A stretch of DNA of 64,000 bases from Lasiosphaeria ovina (GCA_033439765.1 JAULSN010000003.1:5766001-5830000), one strand, 5' to 3'; positions 32,429-44,371 are shown, counted from the stretch's first letter. The notes: generated from the letters alone by a model not told the origin. Program-made: numbers and translations.

Positions 32429-33517
32429 ATGTGCAAGCTCGTGATCGAATTCTTCGTGTGCGCCTGCCCGCTCCGCAATACCTCAAGATGCCCTCATCAA
32501 GCCTACATTCGAGAACCCGAGGACATCCCGGGCTACCCTAAAAACCCTCCAACAATTAACAACTATTACCTCCGTGACCAGAACGACTATCAACGTTGCA
32601 TCAACTGGGAGCCGTTGAAAGGGACAAATGTCTACTGGGACCACTGCCTCACCGGGAGGGCTCTGAATATGCGCGGAGGCAGCGACATGCTGTGCGGTGA
32701 GACGGACCCGGAAGTCTATACGCGTCCTGCAACCGTGAAAGTCCCGGGAATCTGTCCTGCGTGTGAATCCAAGCACCCGCCGACTGAAGTGCCCAGCATG
32801 CCCCAAGCCTCGCGGTTCCAGTTTATTGAGTACTGGATGCGTAAACATAGGGAGGTGGACCATAGTGGTTGGCAGCGAGAAGCTCCCAGAGTTCAGCCTG
32901 AGAGGCAGACGCCGCCGACAGTGGAGACAGACAAAGCAGAGGAGGAACAGAAGCCAGAGACGGACTCAGAGTTTGGGGAGAGGGTGAGGCTAGAGTTAGA
33001 GGAGGCCATTAAAGACGACATCGAGACCGAGTCGGAGCAATGGCACAGGGAAAAACATGAGGAAATACTGAGGCAAGCACTGAAAGAAGAGCCGGGGGCA
33101 AAGCCAACGCCGAAGCCAGCGCAAGAGTCAGAAGACAAAGACAACCACGAGGGCGCAGAAGCCGAGCCCGCATTTCTGCAACCAAGCGACGACGGCGATC
33201 TTGGCGACTTCTTCATGATTCGCCGTCCCAGCACCTCTTCAGAAGATGGTGTTATCATCACTACTGGCCTGAACATAACTGGCCTGAACATACGAGAAGC
33301 CCCCGAGGCCGATAGCAGCAATAATAACACCACCGCGAGGACGGGCACCGTGCTCCAGACAGCCATGGCCGCCGCACACATGACGTTCGAAATCATCACC
33401 GGCAGAGACAAGCCGGTTTCGGACGATGCTGATGACGATGTGGAGAGTGAAGATTTCGACAGCGAGCAGGGCGAGCCCGACGCAGCTGATGAGGACTGGG
33501 TGTTGCTGGCGGCTTGA
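32429..33517 (+). CDS. Hypothetical acidic protein with Cys/His N-terminus
   Basis: Single exon, 362 residues, ATG in good context (CACCATGTG). The first 130 residues contain well-spaced cysteines and histidines (CKLVIEFFVCACPLRN, SRCPHQ, DHCLTGR, MLCGE, GICPACESKHP) that could bind zinc. Residues 140-260 are highly charged Glu/Lys and probably coiled or disordered. The tail is acidic (DDADDDVESEDFDSEQGE). A short internal duplication GLNIT/GLNIR lies at about residues 278-290. No signal peptide. This pattern is common among lineage-specific Sordariomycete proteins of unknown function. I do not recognise a named family. Confidence 0.65.
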   Translation: MCKLVIEFFVCACPLRNTSRCPHQAYIREPEDIPGYPKNPPTINNYYLRDQNDYQRCINWEPLKGTNVYWDHCLTGRALNMRGGSDMLCGETDPEVYTRPATVKVPGICPACESKHPPTEVPSMPQASRFQFIEYWMRKHREVDHSGWQREAPRVQPERQTPPTVETDKAEEEQKPETDSEFGERVRLELEEAIKDDIETESEQWHREKHEEILRQALKEEPGAKPTPKPAQESEDKDNHEGAEAEPAFLQPSDDGDLGDFFMIRRPSTSSEDGVIITTGLNITGLNIREAPEADSSNNNTTARTGTVLQTAMAAAHMTFEIITGRDKPVSDDADDDVESEDFDSEQGEPDAADEDWVLLAA

Positions 33518-34447
33518 GTAGTGGTCGTTAACTCGATATGTAATGGTGGACTCGGCTTTCTATCCCTCTTAACAGGGGCCCTTAACATACCTTGCCTGCC
33601 CAACCAAACCACCCTCCCCCCCCCCCCCCCCCAAATCTTTTCAGGTCTGGGAATAGCGGTCGGATGTTGGACACAGAAACGGCTTCCCGCAGGTTGGTGG
33701 AGTTGTTTTACTTGGGGTGGGGGGGGCTAGAAAGCAGCCCAATGGGTTCGTGAGTGCAGATCTCGAGGGTTGTACGACTTGGGTTAACTTTCAGTTGATT
33801 GAGGCACTCTATGGGGCCTGAAAATCGACGGTGGCAAACATATGTACATTACAGTGATTGATACGCAAAGGAATACAAGTCGTGGTTAAGGTAGCCAAGT
33901 CATACATACCGTTCTTCTGATCTTATGTCGTTGTGAACCCATCGCCGCCGACAACTTAATTACATATTGCAGTCTAGGAGATCCAGTTGCGGGCGCGACT
34001 CTGAGAGTCGATACTTAGCCAGCTAGAGTGTCCGATTTGCCTTCATAATTGGACTGCACCGCGCCGAAACTCATAACAGAGATGATGAAGATCATTCGTG
34101 AGTCTGCCTTGTTGTGCCCTGAGACTATATTGCCCCAATCGGCGCCAATCTGCTGCGGCATTTGACAGCGCTGAACAGTTACCTGCATTGGGGTCAGGGG
34201 ACAGGGCCCGCTTTCACTGCGAAAGAGACAACATCCGTGGTCCTATTGCCTTCATGGTGGAAGAGATTGGCTTCAAAGTCATTTAATTACCATTACCCCA
34301 TCTTCGTCCTCCCTCAATTACCACTTAGAGTACTTACCTTGAGTTAGAGGTGCTCTCTACTTAACAGGTAGAGGGCGCCTTGGTGGGATAAATAATACCG
34401 CCAGCTACCGACGACAAATTTCCCTCATGAAGAGATACACGCTGACC
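33518..34447. other. Intergenic with a 17-C homopolymer
   Basis: About 900 bp between two genes pointing at each other. Contains a run of 17 cytosines at about 33616-33632. No coding signal. Confidence 0.5.
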
Positions 34448-35707
34448 TCACGGCATGCGATTCAGCTCGATTTCAAAGCTCTTGCTCCGTTGGTCCTGTT
34501 TGATCTTGACGCGATTCGTTGTCAAGTGCCAGGCCAGTAGGGTGAGCGCGGTCAGGCCGGCCGAGATGACGATCAGTATCCATATGTACTTGGAGATGAC
34601 TGGCTCGCCCTCGCTCGGGCGCCAGTTAAATATGGTCGTCGAAAAGATAGACTAAGCAGCGGGGTGTTAGCAATACTGAGGAATGTCGGGGGACGTAAGA
34701 GACGCACGCCAACGCAGGACAGCGGCAGGTATATCATGCCTAAGACGGCAATCGATCTCATCTGGGCGTTCTCGACCTGGGACTCGAGGGCGATGGTTGT
34801 GTTGGCCTTGGCAATCTGGGTGTTGACGATGGAATCCTCGCGGGAGATTTGGCTTAATCCCTTGACCGATGAGCATGGTGAGCCATGGTTCTAGTCAAGT
34901 AATTGTTGGAAACCCAGATGCACTCACAGTCTGCATAGCCAACGACAAGCTCCCCGTCATCATGCTGCACTCGTCGATCTTGTCTTCGTACTCATCCAAC
35001 ACGTCGCGGATCCGCTGCTGGATCAGCACCCCCGTCTCGAGCACAGCAGCCGGTGGCCATTCCTCCCCCGCAAGCGAGTCGTTCTCGCCCAACACTTTAT
35101 TAAGCTGCCGCTTAAAGGAGCTAATCTGGTCCAGCAGTGTTCGACTGTGCAGGCAGATGGCGAGAGACTCGCGTATTTTACACGTGTTCAGGTCCCAGTG
35201 CTTGTTCTCGAGCATGTCTGAACTGATGGTGAAGTTGTCGACGAGATCCTCGGCGACGTTCACGAGTCGTTTGCGCTCGAGCTCTGCGAATATTCCGACA
35301 CAGAGCAGTGGATGATCTATATTGCTTGCGGCTGATCGCAGACTCATCTCGATATCTCGCATCTGTTCGGTGCTGCATCCGTAGAATACTGAGTAGCTTG
35401 TGTTATCGGCTGGTATGTATGTACTGGAGAGAGCTACATCGCCTGGAAAGACGGCCGACGTGCGGGCGCTGTAGGCTTTTCCCCCCGAAATAGTTAGTCT
35501 ATGTTCCTGGCCAAGGGCTGGGTAGCTCATGTGCGTAGGAAGCAACACGTCAGTACCTATCTCCGGTCTGGAAGAAGACAAGCCATCTTGTGAGTGACGG
35601 CGGATGGGCGAGAAGTAGGGGACTCGTCTCGCAATGGTCCGCGTTATGCTCCGGTGGACGTGCAATAGTTCTACCAGTTTTTGCCAGGTCCCTTGTGAAA
35701 ATGGCAT
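34448..35707 (-). pseudogene. CorA-like membrane protein, C-terminus frameshifted
   Basis: Fungal proteins of this type have a long helical N-terminal half and a CorA-like C-terminal membrane hairpin; most are of unknown function and only distantly related to Mg2+ channels. Exons 34928-35707, 34708-34860 and from 34653 down join in phase. They show coiled-coil segments, then SREDSIVNTQIAKANTTIAL, MRSIAVLGMIYLPLSCVG and SIFSTTIFNW, the usual first membrane helix and periplasmic turn. Just after NW, at 34619-34625, GGCGCGCCC has an extra GC. In the shifted frame the protein stops at 34573. In the other frame the expected end is perfect: SEGEPVISKYIWILIVISAG, a second helix, then a basic tail to 34448. 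The start is provisional; an upstream exon may exist. Confidence 0.75.
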
Positions 35708-36719
35708 ATACGACACAGGTGAAGGTTGCCCTGGAAATACGTCAGGGGCCCGGCTACATATTCTGGTCGTCGATTATTAGCCGGGGTGCGTCGTGGAACA
35801 TCTTAGGGCCCTCCAGATGACCTACATAACGTAGCTACTAGCTCCCTCCCCTCTGTCCATCTCGTCTTGTACCTATCAGACCCGGCCATGTTAGATGTTG
35901 AATAGCAGCGCCTAGAAATTAAGGGGCAAATGTACCGAACCAAACCAGGATTCCCATTTGTCTTTTCCAGCCAACCTATCGATTACCATACCATCCTATA
36001 ACCATCAATATTTTATATTCGTAAGAATATAGCGGTAGGAATAGACGCTGCAGACCTCGTGATTGTATCTGCGTATCGCCACCGCCATGCGTTCCGCATA
36101 CTTGAAAGTACTAAAATCGTGGTCTGACATATCCCGATTGTGTCCTGACCAATCCATTCCCCCCTCTTCTGTTTTCTAAAAATCCGAAGTTGATGACGGC
36201 TGCAAAAAATTGCTCAGTGTTTCGGAGGCAAAGTAACGTCGCTGGGTGGCTGTGCAAATGCAGGTGAGATTGAGAGCGAGGTAAAAGTGAAGTCAAACGG
36301 TGGGAAGATAGCGTGTTGGAAAAAAGTCTGCCACTACCTGGGGATTTATAATTCCGAGAGCGAGAGGGAACAAGGGGGAGGGGGCGGGAGAGCCCCGCAG
36401 ACTGCCGTGCTACAGAAATTCGCTCATATTTCTCCCATTGGCTACTTGGAGTCTTGGAGGGGGGCGGTGCATGCACCGCGGAAAAAAATTGTGCCCGATT
36501 TCTGTCGTGCATCGACGGGCATCGTCTATCGTCTGACGCAGTAGCGACCAAGTGGGGTCTCTTTTTCCCCCCCCTCATTCGTCGTTTTGTTTCCTAATCC
36601 CTCTGGTTTGTTGACTTCCGATTCGCTCAACTCACCTACCTTGTTCACGCACCTTCCAGGTGTTCACCCCATTCCGAGACGGGTAGCTGAACAACTTTGG
36701 AATCTCATCGACAGTCGGT
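35708..36719. other. Intergenic, no gene recognised
   Basis: About 1 kb with overlapping low-quality frames on both strands and pyrimidine-rich tracts; nothing recognised. Confidence 0.4.
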
Positions 36720-36990
36720 ATGGCGTGGTACAAGAACGTCATGAAGCAAAAGTACAACGACCCGGACAAATTGAAGGCCTATTTGGACACGGTCTACGGC
36801 CCTGGAAACTGGATGGTCGAGGTGAGTGTCTGGTCGCTCTAATCGCCTTCTAGATGTATAACCGGCTGATTAGATGCTGCTTTCTTAGGTTAGGTCTAAC
36901 AATCGCTGGATGATATCCCTCACAAGACCGTGGCAGGAGGTTGGTGGGATCTCGTACCTACATGAGAGATACGTGGAGAGAAAAGGCTAA
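36720..36990 (+). CDS. Small spliced ORF (about 67 residues)
   Basis: ATG 36720 opens MAWYKNVMKQKYNDPDKL, continuing to AYLDTVYGPGNWMVE at 36821, where a consensus donor GTGAGT occurs. A 67 bp intron ending TTTCTTAG leads into VRSNNRWMISLTRPWQEVGG and a stop at 36990, in phase 0. The first exon has the look of a real short conserved peptide (charged helix, YGPGNW motif); the second exon is less certain. No domain recognised. Confidence 0.4.
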
Positions 36991-37493
36991 TTAAGGCTTT
37001 ATTGAAGTCCGAGATGGAAGAGATCGAGAGCAACATCCGGGTGCATTATGACATAAACGATAGCTATCGCCACGACATTAAGGGAGGGAATGAACCGTCC
37101 GACAATTGAAGATACCAGGCCTCGTCCTGGATGAGTGAGTCTATCTGTATTAGAACACTGGGGTATCGCCACTAAAATACAGCTAGAACTAGGCTAAGGT
37201 AGTTACGACAGACATGAGAAATGACATATAAAGGTGATCATACAAGGAAAGGTGCCACCGCCATACCGTGAATCCTTCCTACAATAGTACTTTGCCCATT
37301 GGCTTCTCAATAAATGACACCTAGGCACCGTTGATGTAGTTACATCCATGTACCTGAAACCTGCCTGCCTAACAGAGGAGAGGAGGACGTTGTCAGTCCA
37401 TGAGGGCTGGCTATACCGGCGGAACTGTGCGCTGGCGCTTAATGGGCCGGGGGCAGGTTGACCCCACGGGGTCTGAATACCCTCTGCGGAGCT
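36991..37493. other. Intergenic, no gene recognised
   Basis: About 500 bp downstream of the kinase gene; no coding signal. Confidence 0.4.
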
Positions 37494-39503
37494 TTAGGCA
37501 GTATAATGGAGGTCCCAGCTCGGCTTCCGGGAAACTGGAAAGTTAGCTTCTGAGTGACATAGGTAGCAGAAGGTGAATGAAACGTTCAAGCTACCTGACT
37601 TCCAGTAACCCGTGTAGTAGGACTGGTCAACGTTGCAGGTTTCACGGAATGCGTGCAAGTCCTTGGTGAGTCGAGATGACTGTATCCGCTTTTGGGGGTT
37701 AGGGTTGAGCATTTGTACTACTAGCTCCAGCATTTGGTGGAGATACCAGCTGCATCTTGGGTTCTTGTTGAGATTTTCGATGTGCTCAAAGACCTGTGGT
37801 TTCAGAACCGCGTCATCGATCGTTGACAATTTCGAAGGAATGCTGAAGTAGGTATCTGTCGCGAACCCAGGCCTGTGCGGCTCCGGCTTAAATCTAGTGT
37901 CTGAGAACCCCTTTACTGCGTCGTTCCCAAGAAGGTACCAAGTGATGTACTCCAGGATAACGCAGCCAAAGCTGAAGATGTCGGTAGCCCGTGAGATCAT
38001 CCCGTCTTTGATGTCGAACTCGGGGCCTCTATAGGTCTCGGTCCGGTGAGTGGGTTTCTTATTATCAAATGTCCGAGAGGAGCGGCTGTGCAGCTGGGTC
38101 AGTCCAAAGTCGGCCAGCTTTAGTTCGAGTTCGCCCCTTTCTGTTATTGAGTACAGAATGTTCGACGGCCCAAGATCACCGTGCCTACCGTAGACGCTGT
38201 AGTAGTTTTGGGCACGGGGAGAGCACTGACGAGCGGTGCGGTCGTTGTGAACACACTGGAGAGCCGCAGCCAGTCCGAAAATCTGCTGCGCCATGCACCG
38301 GGGGTGGTTCTCATCATTCCTGCGCTTGTCCTCATTCCGCCAAAACTCCGACAGGTTGCCGTCCTGCCAATCGAAGAGGAAGAAGTATTCCGTTGTACTG
38401 TTTGTCTTGTTGCGAATCTCAAATGAGGCGCGAACATGAGACATGTGCTTCTGGCCCTCCTCGAGGAGCTGCTCATCGACAAATTTGTGGTGGAGGCAGA
38501 ACAAGAGCGACTTGAGCTCCTCCTCAAACACCTCAAGCTTGTTGTCGTTGAGCTTCTTGAGAGCGAAGCACTTTTGTGGAGTTTTTGACTAGATAGGCAC
38601 TGCTTGTAAGAGCACGTTCGTGGCAGGGGTTTTTGTTTTAATTGTTGCGAAAGATGAACTTACCACAGTGTCACCACTGCGAGAATCTGCGGCACTGACA
38701 AAGTTGTAGTGGCTGGGGTTGATCTGGACCTTGTAGACCTTTCCAAAGCCACCAAGTGCAACGTAGCCCGCGTTTTTGTCCTCATCATTTGTGTTCAGGT
38801 TTTCCAGGACTTGGAGAGTTTCCATTGGCAGTTTGTCACCGTGATCCAACACATAGTGAAAGTGCTTGTCCGGCAGTTGCTTGAGGTAGGGAGCCGTGAG
38901 CGAGTGAGTGGACTGTTTGAGCGCGTTCCGGAGAAGCGGTGTGGTCGCGTCTGAGAGCGCCTGGTTTAATTTGCTGTGCACATGGTCTTGGTTCTGACAC
39001 TTGAGAAAGAAGGCTTGATCTCTGGGCTCGAACCAGAGCGGGAGGCAGTCGTCCCTCATGCCGTCGTCCATGGCACATTTGATCAAGCGGGCACACTGGA
39101 TCCCGACCAGAGCAGCTAAGAGTTTGCGGCAAGGTGGTTTTCCATTGATACCAAAGCAAATCATATCGGCTTGCTCCGCCTTGTCTTGATCATCGAAGCA
39201 CTCTAGCTCGGGCATAATTTTGGTGATCTGGGAAAGGCTCATAATCTCGTCCAACTCCTTGCGGGGGAAGTAGGCGACAGACTCATTGAGCCCCTCCGGC
39301 ATGATGCGTGCCAAGGCGTCGGGCAACTGTTTCAAGGATACCGGCTCGCGTGGTTTCTGGGCACTATCGGCCGACAATGCGCCAAAGTCATTGCGGTAGT
39401 GTTGCTCCCCTCTGTCTTCGACGATGACCACGATGTCGCCTCCTAGCCCGAATCTGGAAGCTTCGCCCTGAGGCAACTGTGCCGAGCCAGTCTCGGGGGC
39501 CAT
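37494..39503 (-). CDS. Protein kinase with orphan N-terminal domain
   Basis: Two exons, 38664-39503 and 37494-38588, separated by a 75 bp intron (GTAAGT...CTATCTAG), encode 644 residues from ATG 39503. Residues 1-240 form an unnamed helical region (SQITKIMPELECFDDQDKAE, LLAALVGIQCARLIKC) often found before kinase domains in fungal accessory proteins. The kinase part has the glycine loop ALGGFGKVYKV, the ATP lysine in CFALKKL, catalytic loop HGDLGPSNIL, metal-binding LADFGLTQL, activation-segment end YRGPEFD and subdomain IX DIFSFGCVILEYITW. All key residues are present, so it should be active; the HGDL loop marks a divergent class. A weak GTAGCT donor near the end leaves the last 30 residues uncertain. 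Cytosolic, no targeting signal. Confidence 0.85.
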
Positions 39504-41425
39504 TGGGCCTGTGAGTTGGTTGTGCGGAGGAGCTTTTTCTTGTTTGTCGGACTGGATTGGTAGGCAACGAAAGGGGCGGCGAATATATTTGGAGGCGAGG
39601 AGACGTAGGCTAAAACTTCACGAATGACAGGGTGTGAAGGGGCATTGGCGAGTACAGTTACATACAGCTATGTCATTTATCACAAAGCACACCTCCTTAT
39701 TTATACATCTAGGCATCCGGCGTTGAGCTACTGCCAGTTGTCAAGCCCGGACACGCAAGGCACAAATTATAAGAGTCTCCCGGTACGGTTAAATCGTCCC
39801 TCTGCACTGTGACCCACCCTATAGGACCCTAACCCCAGCCAGCTCGGTACCTCCAAGATTCTGCCGCAGGGTAATTTACCACTTCTTCTCCCATAACTTG
39901 AATAGAACGCAACCTACCTAATTACACTTACTCTACCTTTCTACAATACTATAACCCCTTTACATAATCACTAGGAAACATTGTCGGCCCCGTCAATTAG
40001 TCTATGTATCGGTAAGGCTTCATTTCCATCGCTTGTATCGTCGCCTCAACTAGAATAACTAATTATCTTAAGGTAATTAGCGATATAAAAGCCTACCCTT
40101 CCAGGCTTGAACAACCTGAGCGACTCTTATAATTCGGCTGATATTGCTGATCCGGATTCCAATTACCCATTTAGAAGTATGCTAACGTCGGCGACGTAAT
40201 TGTGGTGTCATTAATTACGTTGCCAGCTTGGAGCGGTGCAGTTAGCGAGGAGCGTAAATTCTGTATGTAAAAATTTGTAATTTGCTAGGCGGTGAGCTGT
40301 AACGGTCGGTGGCCGTTGTACCTACAGTGCCTTGAGACGATTTCACAGTACCAGGAGACTTTCTCTAAATCATGTCATGCTTCAATTTTGTGGCAGTGCG
40401 CAGAGGGCACATGAGGGGTGCGGCAGGAGCTGGTGAAAAAGGAATTGTGCTGGTGGTGGCCCGGATTGATGGGTCTGGGCTGGAAGTTGCCCGGAATTGT
40501 TCCGTGAGAGCCCGCCCTCATGCTGCCTGCTTACAAAACATGGCCAATGACGGGGCAAGGGCATCACCACGGTATGCCTCGGTCAATTGCGGCACTACTG
40601 AGGAAAGAAAGGGGAGAAATATTTCACTCGAAGGAGGTGTCAGGGCGTCCTACCCCCTATTTACATTTACCAAATACGGAGGAGGAGGAGGAGGAGGAAT
40701 ATGCCTTGGGCGCACACAGTCGTCTCAGCTCTTGAGATACGATGCATTCGGGCAGACTCTACGGGCTCTGAGTGGTTCAGGTTTGATGACGTGGCGGCAG
40801 GGTAGCCACAAGGCGTTGTTTAGGCGGGGCAGTGCGAGGCCAGGTTTGGTGGCGGAGTTACCGTACACGTGTACAGTCTGCCTTGCGCAAGTCGCCTGCA
40901 CAAGTACCTTGCAGTCTGCCTCCTAATGAGAGAGTAGACGCCTACTATGCCTGCCTACTATAGTAGATAGGTTTCACATGGGATTTAGTTGGCCTTTTCC
41001 GTTTTAAACTAGCGAGCTTCAGCCCACGTCTCACGTAGGCTACACGACACGTACGAAGGCTCGGGCAAAAAGCAAGGGTCGCCCTTCACTATAGCCGGGT
41101 TTAAAACGTGGCGATACAAAATTTGCACTAGGAAGGCACTTGGTACGTGGCCCTATCCTTTTTCATGATCATTTGTACTCGGGTTTTCAGCTTACCTGTC
41201 AGAAGACAAATCATAGAGGCAAATAACCTTCATGGGCCGCCTAAGCACCCGAGGCCCCTGGGCTCACTCGAATATATAAGATGTCCCACAATCTCATTAA
41301 CGTGTCTAGGCCATCGCCAAAAGTCGACATTCGCCACTTCGGCCCCCTTCAGCATCGGCCTCCTTTTATCCCATGAACTAGCTGTGTTAACATCAGGGAG
41401 GGCTTAAGAACCCACCGCCGCCGCC
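39504..41425. other. Intergenic, includes a (GGA)7 tract
   Basis: About 1.9 kb. A 184-codon ATG frame at 40372-40926 has low-complexity, repeat-derived composition (a (GGA)7 run at about 40678-40698 makes poly-Gly) and no family match, so I do not call it a gene. The rest is AT-rich with repeated TTACCTAATTA-like words. Confidence 0.45.
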
Positions 41426-41697
41426 ATGAACCCATCACCAGCGCAGCCACCCTCCGGTCTTCGCGGAGTACATTGGATAACCGAGGAAGACGGGAGCTGG
41501 ACAGCATTCACAACCCCTTCATGGGTTAGCTCGGCCTCTCTGAAGAAACTACTTGACACCCACTACGCTGATCGCTACTCAGTAGAGGTACGGTTACACG
41601 ATAAACTAGCTCTGAAGGCCCGAGTGCTAACTTCAATCACACTCTTTAGCTCAGGCGCGATGTCTTCAAAATCTCAATCCATAACGTGACAAAATAA
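41426..41697 (+). CDS. Small spliced orphan protein (69 residues)
   Basis: ATG 41426 in an excellent context (GCCGCCATGA). Exon 41426-41587 ends SVE|, followed by a 62 bp intron with donor GTACGG, branch GCTAAC and acceptor CTTTAG. Exon 41650-41697 adds LRRDVFKISIHNVTK and a TAA. The joined protein (PPSGLRGVHWITEEDGSWTA.. KKLLDTHYADRYSVELRRD) reads smoothly across the junction. I do not recognise it. The complete intron signal makes it credible, though the stop may be premature for a longer ancestral gene. Confidence 0.5.
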
Positions 41698-43506
41698 AGT
41701 CTGCAACTCGACCCTGCCCGTTCCTCAAACACCAACGGCCTTCTTTTCTGATCATCGGTGATCTCTACGTCGCACCATATGTTTCTTAGGCACCAGGGAC
41801 AAGGACCGGGCCCCAGGACACACTCGACCGGATCGATATTTGGGGTTTCCTATTCCCATGGTCATTGTTCAACAGGATCGTGGGACTTAAGCCTGGAAGT
41901 TCGGGTTCTAGAATATACCAGTACATGCCCCGAGAAAAAAGTCCTAGCTTGGAATCTAGGATGGTACATACTATACTAGCTAGGGATTAGGGAAGATATC
42001 TCTGTCACAGTACTGCACGCGCTCTAGATGAGGGAGGCTATTAGAACACGGGGGTACCTTGGACTTGGAATAATATGAACTGATTCAATTACGTCTGCTC
42101 TTGCTCTGCCAGAGACCAGAGACCCTATTCTTATGGTTGTGAGTGGTAGCAACCGTTGGTGGCAGGTATGGCCAATCTTAGTTTCCACCATCTTCTGGGA
42201 CTGGACCCCTGGCGTTTCCTACCTCGTTATCGAGGTCGACATCATACCTAAGGAGACGACAGTTTGGCTATGTCACCCACCGTACGCCGTGCTAGCCTAT
42301 CTTGTTGCGCGGTTTGGTCGCACCGACCTTCCCCGGTTCTTCATCTCACTACCTTATCTATAGTTGGAATGCGGATGTCTCTTCGGATTGTTTGTGGTAC
42401 TGTGGATACACAACCTTGTGCAAGCTCACTCTTGCACCCGACGCGTATCTCACAAATGTCGTGGTTGAAAGCACCTTCCATTATACGACGGTGTGCGACT
42501 CAAAGTTTGCGGTGGAGTGATTGGTAGTGTCCCAATCTTTTGGCAACCCACCGCCAAGGCCGGAGTAGATTGGTGGTCAACAGCGAGTTCGGGCCGGCCA
42601 GGCTCGCTACCTTCATCCTCATCTCTGGAGACTGCGTCCGATTCCATATCCATCACTACCAGGACCACAATCAATATCAGCGGACCAGACTGGCGACTTG
42701 GGAGGTGCCCGTTCAGAAAGGGTTACTCCTTAGGGGCCCCCAAGCCCTCGAGATAGGATTTCGGATGCCTGGGCGGATACTTGCAGATGCTGTGGACGTG
42801 TTGTGCCACTCTTGTTGCATGTAACCTAATATGTACGCAAGTGGTGGGAAGTGGTACGGACGGCTTATTGCGTTCGGCACATGGAGTGGTGCCTGTATAT
42901 TACGGTCTGATTCTCGGAATGATTGATAGCGGGTGACCTGCGACAATATGAGATGTCTTAATGCTGTGCGCCGCCGCGCCGTCACGGGTTTACTGTGAAG
43001 AAGGTAGTAGTCACGCGAGCGAGTCCCCAACTCTAGTACATAATTCTACAGCCCATCTCCCTCATAAGACTACGCTGGCAAGGCTTTTCCGAGCCAAGCT
43101 GACTTCTCGAAATTCCAGCTCGGGGCACCAAATTAGCACATATTCATCTCAAGTCCCGCGCCAATAAAATATTTTGGTACACGGCTGTAGTTCGGTAGTC
43201 ACGGTGGCACGCCGGGGGATTATCCATTGCTACAGTGACCTAAAAGCATGGGTACAAGTGAAATGTCTTTGTCCGACTCTGCAACTTCAGGTAAATAGTT
43301 GGATGTCCTCGTAACACAAGGAATGGGGCTTGTGTCAGGCAAATTCCAGTGGAGATCCAGACTCCCCCTCCCTCGCTTCGTCTTACGGGATAATATCGGT
43401 TTGGCTATCTCTGGCGCTCCTTCCACATTCCCCACCCCAACAATTTCTCTTGAACCCATTCACCAACTCCGATAATGCTTTAGTGGGTCAACCGGATCCT
43501 GGCACC
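41698..43506. other. Intergenic, scattered weak frames
   Basis: About 1.8 kb. Several 70-90 codon frames rich in Trp/Cys/Ser overlap each other (42.1-42.8 kb) and may be remains of a small secreted-type gene, but no start, intron and stop set is convincing. Confidence 0.4.
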
Positions 43507-44025
43507 ATGGCTGTCTACATCAACGCCGGTCCTCTCACCACCATCTTCACTCCCCCAACGAGTTGTCTCTCTATGACAACTTTGTTTGTCTATGAGTCTT
43601 TGCTGGCTTCCGGTATGGATCTAGCAGTCCATATAATTCTTGCAGGTGTTTTCCGCCCGTCAATACTCAAGGGCTGGGGCTGGATGTGGTTGAATTATTA
43701 CTCTCCGGGGATATGCCCAAGCGGTTGGGCACGGTCGCCTCCCTCGGAACTAATACAGAATTATGACGAATGTCTGGATCTCAACTCTCAATCCGGACCG
43801 TCCCGCAAACTTTTCCTCAACACTTTCTGGGGTTCCTGCCGAGGTCTAATCACAAGAGAGTGCACTACAATTTCTAGCTCGAGAGGGGGGCTGTCCCCGC
43901 CGCGGTTGGACATTAACAACCGGAGATGGAGGGCACTGCAATTTTTAGCCCGACAGAGGGGTCCCCGGCACGTCTTGGGATCTTCGGCCAATGAGAAGAG
44001 ACTTTTGGCCGGGTTCACACGTTGA
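43507..44025 (+). CDS. GPLTT/YYSPG-family protein, possibly decayed
   Basis: ATG 43507 in strong context (CACCATGGC). The start AGPLTTIFTPPTSCLS and the later LNYYSPGICPSGW belong to a family of small Ser/Thr-rich, Cys-containing fungal proteins that recurs in Pezizomycotina; function is unknown. The second member lies at 45211. Between the two conserved parts the family's Cys segment (PYNSCRCFPP) sits in another frame around 43620-43660, so two compensating indels seem to have scrambled the middle while keeping the frame open. The last 60 residues overlap a set of imperfect repeats and look non-native. Probably a decaying paralogue. Confidence 0.45.
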   Translation: MAVYINAGPLTTIFTPPTSCLSMTTLFVYESLLASGMDLAVHIILAGVFRPSILKGWGWMWLNYYSPGICPSGWARSPPSELIQNYDECLDLNSQSGPSRKLFLNTFWGSCRGLITRECTTISSSRGGLSPPRLDINNRRWRALQFLARQRGPRHVLGSSANEKRLLAGFTR

Positions 44026-44075
44026 CACAACTGCGCTGCAATTTCTAGCTCAATGGAGAAGGTCCTGCATTGGGA
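43858..44075. repeat. Three imperfect direct repeats
   Basis: The word GCACTACAATTTCTAGCTCG recurs as GCACTGCAATTTTTAGCCCG and GCGCTGCAATTTCTAGCTCA at about 43860, 43932 and 44032. Each is followed by a G/C-rich tail containing GAGGGG or GGAGAAGG and GTCC. Spacing is 70-100 bp. Differences between copies are mostly transitions. Confidence 0.6.
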
Positions 44076-44371
44076 ACCCCGCTGTTAGTCGAGCTTATTT
44101 TTTGTTCGTAAAACCCGTCCTCTGGAGACATCCGCGAACGCAAAAGCGAGCGATGGAATGCAGCCAATCATGCCACGCGACGCGCAACTTTAAAGCCAAC
44201 CGCCCGCCTTTGCTGCGCCGCTTCCCGCAGGTTGCAAGCCGAATGTCGGGCGCGTGCCCGCCAACGGTTTTATTTCCCCGACAGCGCGTCAACGTCAACC
44301 ACCGCAAGCATCACAAAACGCACAACGCACGCACACCCCATTTCGCTCGCAATCCTTAATCTTGCGACGCG

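Noticed and set aside
34448..35707. True CorA Mg2+ channel
   Set aside because: The GMN pore motif is absent (IFNW instead); only the general CorA-like hairpin is supported.
40372..40926. 184-codon ATG frame
   Set aside because: Contains a microsatellite-derived poly-Gly, lacks family signature and splice support.
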